Shown here: positions 59,354-64,000 of the stretch, one piece after another
Numbering within the stretch: the stretch's first letter is position 1
Layout of the letters: each line of letters opens with the position of its first letter
Assembly: GCA_029256035.1 (NCBI GenBank)
Contig: JAQSYR010000001.1
Location: forward strand, 1-64,000
From: Anaerocolumna sp.
Lineage (GTDB): Bacteria; Bacillota; Clostridia; Lachnospirales; Lachnospiraceae
Direction: 5' to 3'
DNA: 64,000 bases
Notes under the pieces: generated by a model
Seen by the model: the letters and a program-made list of their open reading frames with translations, nothing else
Databases searched by the model: none
What the model was told of the DNA's origin: nothing
Made by a program: the position numbers and the translations under genes

Positions 59354-60436
59354 TTATTCATCATGTTTTAGTAAGAAAAGTGGATCAACTGCCTTAAAAC
59401 TCTGTTTTCCATCTTTACTTCTAAACACGATACCTTCTCTTAATGTTGGATATAATTTACTTTCTCCATGTGCATATGCTAATATTTCTTTTACACTATC
59501 AGGTAAGATATAATGTTCATCAATTATAGGTACAAATTTCAATCCATTCTGTTCAGCCCATTCTTTTGCTTCTACAGAGCCTAATCTTCCATTTGGAGTT
59601 AATACATTGAACACATATAAATCTGGCGCAGTAACCTTGTATTTATTTCCTTGTACATTAGCAGCTATACATTCACCTTGAATAGCCATAAACTCATTAT
59701 CACCAATATTATTTAATAACACTTGTTTAATATTATACTTCTTAGCTACAGTCCAATATGAAGAACTATCTTCATTCCAGATTCTAAGATTTCTAGAGCA
59801 TACTCCAAACTCATATGTAGTCTTTTTAAATATTCGTTTACATTTTTCTTTTCTTAAAAAGAACGTTCCTGATTGACCATCAACCTTTTCTGTTGCTGTC
59901 CATTCGTTTTTGTTTTGTAAATAAAATGGTGCATTCTGAATTCTAGTTTCATCTGTTTTACTAATAAATTCTGGAAATCCTTTAGCTTGTTTCTTTGGTA
60001 ATACCAACTTTCTAAACCAATTAAATTTCATTAAGAAATTAGGATATTTCTTTTTACTATCTGATGATGCTGGTGCATTTCTTTCAATGTCCATTGTTTC
60101 TTCATACTGTTTAATTCCCAAAATCTCAGTAACATCTTGATCTAATTCATAATCACCTTCTGGCAAAATACTTAATGGGAAACAAATACCCTGACTGATT
60201 ACTCCTGCCATCTTCATAGTTTTAATTCTAAACTTTTTACTTCTTAGAAATTCAAATTGTTCAGTCTCTGGCATTACACTATCAATTTCTATGTAACAGC
60301 ATTTATCACCAATATTAAATTCCCCTTTTTTTACTATGCATTGCCAACCAGAAACCCCTACTAATTCAATTTTATCCCTATCTTTAATAGGACTTAACCA
60401 TTCAATTTTTTCAATATGCGCTAATTTTCTCATCAT
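59354..60436 (-). CDS. RNA ligase (DRB0094/Rnl-type)
   Basis: About 360 residues. N-terminal OB-like domain ('RKLAHIEKIEWLSPIKDRDK', 'GWQCIVKKGEFNIGDKCCYI'), nucleotidyl-transfer motif I 'ATEKVDGQSGTFFL' (Lys-x-Asp-Gly) and later 'LREGIVFRSKDGKQSFKAV' (motifs IV-V). It joins broken RNA, for example tRNAs cut by host defence. The start lies in ATGATGAGA (60436/60433), inside the end of the HNH gene; the original 5' end of a sister copy lies on the far side of that gene at 61028-61093. Confidence 0.82.
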   Translation of the reverse strand: MMRKLAHIEKIEWLSPIKDRDKIELVGVSGWQCIVKKGEFNIGDKCCYIEIDSVMPETEQFEFLRSKKFRIKTMKMAGVISQGICFPLSILPEGDYELDQDVTEILGIKQYEETMDIERNAPASSDSKKKYPNFLMKFNWFRKLVLPKKQAKGFPEFISKTDETRIQNAPFYLQNKNEWTATEKVDGQSGTFFLRKEKCKRIFKKTTYEFGVCSRNLRIWNEDSSSYWTVAKKYNIKQVLLNNIGDNEFMAIQGECIAANVQGNKYKVTAPDLYVFNVLTPNGRLGSVEAKEWAEQNGLKFVPIIDEHYILPDSVKEILAYAHGESKLYPTLREGIVFRSKDGKQSFKAVDPLFLLKHDE

Positions 60437-61028
60437 TATATATACCATCTCTTTCTAAATATTCTATTGCATTTTTCATAACTAAAGTATTATCCTTAAA
60501 CATACCAAGTGCAGAATTACAATTCTTACATATGATTCCGCGTATAATTTGTGTTTCATGGTTATGATCGATACATGGTCTTTTTGAATTATCTTCTTTA
60601 TCAAATAAGACATTACACAAGCAACATTTGTTATTTTGTTTATCTAATAAATCTTTATATTGTTCAAGTGAAATATTATATCTACTTTTTAAAGAATACC
60701 TATCTATACCAAATTCTTATATATCTTTTTCTCTTTGTAATCTTTGATTATTAATAGTTCTTTTATAAATTTTATCTTTGTTTTCCTGAAAATATTTTGC
60801 TTTATATTCCTTAATGCGTTTCTTTTGTTCTTCGGCATTTACTCTTTTTATACACCCACATGATTTACTTCTTTCAAGAATTAAAGCCTTTCCTTCTACT
60901 TGCTTTCTTTCTCCACAAATACAGTTGCACATGTAAACATCAGAACCGTTCTTGTCTTTGTAACATTCTGAATCAACAGTCCAATTATTGTATTTATCAC
61001 CAATTTTTAAACCACTATATTTACCCAT
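60411..61028 (-). pseudogene. HNH/endonuclease VII-like homing gene interrupted by in-frame TAA
   Basis: One frame from ATG 61028 to TGA 60411 with a single TAA at 60717-60719. Before it: 'MGKYSGLKIGDKYNNWTVDS' and Cys pairs 'CNCICG', 'SCGC' (zinc module of phage HNH proteins). After it: 'FGIDRYSLKSRYNISLEQYK', 'NKCCLCNVLFD', 'RPCIDHNHETQIIRGIICKN', 'CNSALGMFKDN', the endonuclease VII/HNH centre. The second part has no good start of its own. Either a disabled homing gene or a read-through. It is inserted between an orphan RNA-ligase N-terminus and the RNA ligase gene. Confidence 0.65.
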
Positions 61029-61093
61029 TACATCCACATTCCTTCAATTGGCATCATATCACTTACTACTTTAACACTTGCTAATTTCCTCAT
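61028..61093 (-). pseudogene. Orphan N-terminus of an RNA ligase
   Basis: A 21-codon frame, 'MRKLASVKVVSDMMPIEGMW', with a full ribosome site (GAAAGGAG). It matches the N-terminus of RNA ligases (compare 'MRKLAHIEKIEWLSPIKD' at 60433) up to the point where the inserted HNH gene begins. It ends in TAATG overlap with the HNH start, so it now acts as a translated leader of the endonuclease gene. Confidence 0.6.
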
Positions 61094-61133
61094 TATTCTC
61101 TCCTTTCAAATTCCAAATGAAATGCGCTTTTGA

Positions 61134-61931
61134 TTACCTTTTCAGTAGTAAATAAACCGACATATCTTTTGATAATCCCTCTTCTTGAAATGCTTTTACT
61201 TTATTAATCAATTCGTCGAATCTAGTATAATCATATGATGGCTCATAAATATAAAATGGATTTCTTACAGGCTTTGAAATATATTGGTTTGGATAATATA
61301 TGTTACTATAAGAATTTGCCTCTATGTATCTTCTCTTATTTTCAGACTCTATTTCTTCGATTTTCTTATTTATATCATCATATAAGATATTAGAAAATGT
61401 TTCTCCATAACCAGCATCTGACATAATACTCATAAAATACTTTCTGTAAAATTTCTTAATACCAATTTCACTTAGTTCATTCCATTCATTTTTGTTATGT
61501 ACAAATGAATATTTTTTAATAATAAATTTTTCTAATTCTTTATATCCTAATTCTTCTGTAAAAATAATTTCTTTGGCAGTGAATTTATTGTCGCCCGACT
61601 CCCATTTATCTTTAATTACTAGACATTTTACCTTGAAAAATCTATTACCATTATCTAATGAATAGTATCCAAAAACATTACTTAATTCTTTACAGAAGTG
61701 AAACCCTGATTCACATAATTCAATTTTACCTTCGTGTTCATACGTCTTATTTAACTCATATTGCATATCACGGCACTTCATGTCTTTATCTGTACCTTTA
61801 TAACCTTCTACCCAAATCCATTCTTCTTCTGTTTTGTCAGTTTTTTCTTCATTTCCTTCTAATGTGTTATTTTCATTTGTATTAATTTCATATTCATTAT
61901 GTGTTGTATCTTCTTTCTTTTTAAAAAACAT
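61134..61931 (-). CDS. DUF7666-like hypothetical protein
   Basis: 265 residues. After an acidic N-terminal 35 residues, 'WVEGYKGTDKDMKCRDMQYE', 'KIELCESGFHFCKELSNVFG' and 'NRFFKVKCLVIKDKWESGDN' match a family common in phages and known as DUF7666. Function unknown. The C-terminus is helical. Confidence 0.65.
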   Translation of the reverse strand: MFFKKKEDTTHNEYEINTNENNTLEGNEEKTDKTEEEWIWVEGYKGTDKDMKCRDMQYELNKTYEHEGKIELCESGFHFCKELSNVFGYYSLDNGNRFFKVKCLVIKDKWESGDNKFTAKEIIFTEELGYKELEKFIIKKYSFVHNKNEWNELSEIGIKKFYRKYFMSIMSDAGYGETFSNILYDDINKKIEEIESENKRRYIEANSYSNIYYPNQYISKPVRNPFYIYEPSYDYTRFDELINKVKAFQEEGLSKDMSVYLLLKR

Positions 61932-61973
61932 ATTATTCTCCTCTCTTTATAACCAAACAACCATTTGTTGTGC

Positions 61974-62192
61974 TTATTTATCTTTCAATAAACCACTTTT
62001 TACTAAATTTTGCCTAATTACTTCCATTACCATACTTTCAAGATTTTCTTTAATACCTGCACCATCATAAATAGTATCTAATTCTTTTTCTATATATTCA
62101 GCTAAAATTTCAGTAAAATCTAAATCATTAATTGCCTTCTTAATCTTTTTATTAATTAATTCTTTGTGTTCATCTGTTAAAATACTTTCCAC
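61974..62192 (-). CDS. Hypothetical helical protein
   Basis: 72 residues, wholly helical and charged ('KIKKAINDLDFTEILAEYIE'). AAAAGGAG precedes the ATG. No motif recognised. Confidence 0.5.
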   Translation of the reverse strand: MESILTDEHKELINKKIKKAINDLDFTEILAEYIEKELDTIYDGAGIKENLESMVMEVIRQNLVKSGLLKDK

Positions 62193-62242
62193 AACATTCT
62201 CCTTTTATAATCATTTTAATAGTTTATTATTATCTTCTATCT

Positions 62243-62515
62243 TTAGCATCTCATACTTACATATTCATCCCATTCGTACATTTTCTTTAATCTGTTACCA
62301 ACTCCATAAAACTTATCGTTCTTATATGTATTTTCTTCTTCATCTACCAATAAATCAATTAACTTCAAGTCTTCACTGTCACACTCTGGACAGGAACATT
62401 TATATGTCTCATGCTCTGTTTGCACCTTTCTTATTTTATTGCTATAAAATATTGTGTTACAAGACTGGCATTGGTACACTCCTTTCTGATTTGACGTTTT
62501 TATATTTCTCACCAC
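62243..62515 (-). CDS. Zinc-ribbon hypothetical protein
   Basis: Up to 90 residues with 'YQCQSCNTIFYSNKIRK' and 'YKCSCPECDSEDLKLID', a two-part zinc ribbon. The GTG codons at 62515/62512 lie in the ribosome site AGGTGGTGA; ATA 62501-62503 has the normal spacing and gives the compact start 'KTSNQKGVYQC'. Confidence 0.6.
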   Translation of the reverse strand: MVRNIKTSNQKGVYQCQSCNTIFYSNKIRKVQTEHETYKCSCPECDSEDLKLIDLLVDEEENTYKNDKFYGVGNRLKKMYEWDEYVSMRC

Positions 62516-62613
62516 CTGTCTATTTAGTTTTATATTTCGTTTATTATTATCTTCTTTATGTATTTATATATTAGATACTTGGTTAATATCTTATATGCCA
62601 TGCTGACTATCTA

Positions 62614-62642
62614 ATATTACCATATGTAATTCAGCTTGTCAA
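62614..62642 (-). promoter_or_regulatory. Early promoter at 62.6 kb
   Basis: On the - strand TTGACA (62642-62637), 17-bp spacer, TAATAT (62619-62614), with ACAAATAATAATAAACA upstream. A second AGATAATAATAAAC copy lies in the leader near 62538-62553. Confidence 0.8.
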
Positions 62643-62664
62643 TAGATGTTTATTATTATTTGTA

Positions 62665-63051
62665 TTAAATGTATTCACCATATATGTGACCGCTTAGTAC
62701 ACCTTCTTTTTGTAAATATTTCATCCACTCTTCCACTTGTTCTCGAACGATTAAAGAAATTTCATGTCTATCATTACGCTCTAACATATATTGATAATCA
62801 AAAGGTTGGCAAAAGTCATTATCCAATACATCAATTCTAAGATCATCATGATTATCCTTTGTAATTGAAACACCAAAAGAAATTTCAAAATTTCTGTATC
62901 TCTTCTCATTTGGAAACTTAATCATCTTACAAAAATACCATCTTTCATTACAAAAGTCTGTGAATCCAAGTTTTCTCATCTTCTCTTCTGGTAGAATGTG
63001 TGCTTTAATATTAGCGTTTACACCATGTTCATTTAATTTAACTTCTGACAT
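62665..63051 (-). CDS. Hypothetical protein
   Basis: 128 residues. 'LPEEKMRKLGFTDFCNERWY', 'EISFGVSITKDNHDDLRIDV' and 'EVQVEEWMKYL'-like helix at the end. It resembles a common phage protein of unknown function that is often annotated hypothetical. GAAAGGAA upstream. Confidence 0.55.
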   Translation of the reverse strand: MSEVKLNEHGVNANIKAHILPEEKMRKLGFTDFCNERWYFCKMIKFPNEKRYRNFEISFGVSITKDNHDDLRIDVLDNDFCQPFDYQYMLERNDRHEISLIVREQVEEWMKYLQKEGVLSGHIYGEYI

Positions 63052-63102
63052 TATTTATTTTCCTTTCTAACTTCAAATTGAAGCCACATTTTATTCGCTA
63101 TT

Positions 63103-63537
63103 TTATAAATAACAAACCAATATTTCTACTTCCATATCATTAAATACATCTTTAATAATTTCTTTTACTTTATCCCACTGTAATCTATCTAATCCACAGC
63201 CAATTTTAGGAATTGCAAGCTTAGTTACCATACCATCAAAGAATAACATTTCTTGTTTCATAGATTCCAAAGATTGTCTTAATGTTTCATATGTAGGTTT
63301 ATTCCAGTACTTTTCTTTTGTAATCAAATTGAATACTCTATCCTTAGACAAACAATATCCATTTCCATTCCAATTATTAATCTTGTACTTTTTTATCAAT
63401 TCATTTTTCATGTTATATCGTTTGTTAAACTCAACTACGATTCCTTTACCCATACCAAAATCAGCACTAATGCAATGAGCAAAATAGTAATCTTCTGGAA
63501 CATTAAATAAATCTCTCTTTTCTTCTTTTAATACCAT
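63103..63537 (-). CDS. Macro domain (ADP-ribose-binding) protein
   Basis: 144 residues. 'YYFAHCISADFGMGKGIVVE' (ligand loop 1), 'WNKPTYETLRQSLESMK', and 'VTKLAIPKIGCGLDRLQWDK' (phosphate loop, I-P-x-I-G-C-G-L-x-x-x-x-W) match Poa1p-like macro domains, which remove phosphate from ADP-ribose-1''-phosphate or ADP-ribose from targets. Possible roles are clean-up of RNA-repair products (an RNA ligase is encoded 3 kb away) or reversal of ADP-ribosylation defence. The link is inference. Confidence 0.8.
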   Translation of the reverse strand: MVLKEEKRDLFNVPEDYYFAHCISADFGMGKGIVVEFNKRYNMKNELIKKYKINNWNGNGYCLSKDRVFNLITKEKYWNKPTYETLRQSLESMKQEMLFFDGMVTKLAIPKIGCGLDRLQWDKVKEIIKDVFNDMEVEILVCYL

Positions 63538-63625
63538 CTAAATTCTCCTTTCAAAAAGAACATCAATCATATAATTGGTTATGTTATTTATGTTCCCACA
63601 TTTCATAATCTTCTTCTTGATCTAA

Positions 63626-63898
63626 TTATGTACATATATCACAAGTGTGAGGATGTTGTTTGCCTTGATGTTTACACGTAGAACAATTAATAACTGTTAA
63701 TTCAGCGTATACTTCATTATGCATTTTATAATTAGCACATTGTTCTTCTGCAGCGTACCATTCGCTTACGCCTTCCTCAAAGGTTTCGCATTTTCCTTCT
63801 TTACTAATCTCGATTCTTTCTTCATTTAAATTTCTCATACAATTGTCTTCCCAATAGAATTTACATCTATCATTCATACACATTACATTAATTGCCAT
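63626..63898 (-). CDS. DUF1540-like Cys-rich protein
   Basis: 90 residues. 'VMCMNDRCKFYWEDNCMRNL', 'GKCETFEEG' match the DUF1540 metal-binding pattern; the end has 'NCSTCKHQGKQHPHTCDICT', a second Cys/His cluster. Probably binds zinc; function unknown. Confidence 0.65.
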   Translation of the reverse strand: MAINVMCMNDRCKFYWEDNCMRNLNEERIEISKEGKCETFEEGVSEWYAAEEQCANYKMHNEVYAELTVINCSTCKHQGKQHPHTCDICT

Positions 63899-63946
63899 TG
63901 TTTTTCTCCTTTCTAAAAAAAGATTACCAAATACCAGTTTGATGTT

Positions 63947-64000
63947 CTATGACAATAATTTAGGTAATTCTATTTTATCTCCAGTTTCTCTATGTATATA
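63947..64000 (-). CDS. C-terminal end of a gene continuing beyond the window
   Basis: The last 17 codons ('YIHRETGDKIELPKLLS', then TAG) are open to the window edge in the same orientation as the operon. Too short to identify. Confidence 0.4.
   Translation of the reverse strand, partial: YIHRETGDKIELPKLLS

Noticed and set aside
11753..64000. Global recoding of UGA as tryptophan
   Set aside because: TGA is used as a real stop in start-stop overlaps (ATGA at 18601 and 44153, TTGA at 52493), and long genes such as dnaE, ligA and nrdD contain no internal TGA.
1..64000. tRNA genes
   Set aside because: No cloverleaf with a T-arm GTTCRA box was seen on either strand by eye. A covariance search would be needed to exclude them fully.

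Overview
The window is one contiguous piece of a large, very AT-rich, apparently temperate tailed phage (or prophage) of an anaerobic Gram-positive host, probably a clostridial or Lachnospiraceae-like Firmicute. This rests on strong AGGAGG-type ribosome sites, a Firmicutes-type BppU receptor-binding protein, an LLH-family holin, an oxygen-sensitive class III ribonucleotide reductase with its activase, a SleB-type spore-cortex hydrolase and a large serine integrase. No tRNA, rRNA or CRISPR array was seen. The window is not a complete genome: a gene runs off each end, and no capsid, terminase or tape-measure genes are present.

Layout. (1) 1-11.7 kb, rightward: the end of an Ig-like protein; two self-contained cargo genes (P63C domain, DUF3800) behind near-identical promoters; a strongly predicted non-coding RNA of four hairpins; a small HTH protein and a BRO-N/KilAC antirepressor; a DUF1617 protein and two tail-fibre/tailspike genes; then holin-module genes and an M15 endolysin. 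(2) 11.7-13.7 kb: a large serine recombinase, convergent with the lysis module. (3) 13.7-64 kb, almost all leftward: an early operon of about 85 tightly packed genes. It starts from at least four promoters of the same design (TTGACA, 17 bp, TATAAT-like, with a shared AT-rich upstream element) near 62.6, 53.1, 36.0 and 22.8 kb. A small divergent island (24.8-26.3 kb) carries an XRE repressor, a four-helix membrane protein and an unknown 247-residue protein.

The early operon falls into blocks. 64-54 kb: small proteins, a macro domain, an RNA ligase, a TnpB, and a radical SAM enzyme beside two FETNSSSTHS-motif proteins. 53-43 kb: accessory genes, then an SSB-like protein, a Sak4-like ATPase, a DnaB-type helicase, a Toprim primase and a RecB-type nuclease. 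43-34 kb: an intein-containing DnaE polymerase, a RecD2-like helicase and NAD ligase. 34-14 kb: many small Cys-rich proteins mixed with nucleotide enzymes (NrdD/NrdG/NrdH-like, dUTPase, a ThyX-like protein, a dNMP kinase-like protein, a deoxyribosyltransferase-like protein). The phage therefore appears to bring its own replisome and anaerobic dNTP supply.

Unusual themes: a candidate four-hairpin RNA at 2.4-2.66 kb; many genes, especially selfish nucleases, whose best start codon is AUA; several small genes interrupted by an in-frame UGA; a radical SAM/FETNSSSTHS cluster; and dense invasion by homing endonucleases, an intein and a lone TnpB, including an endonuclease gene inserted at the start of the RNA ligase gene. 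All functions are inferred from sequence recognised by eye; no database search was run.
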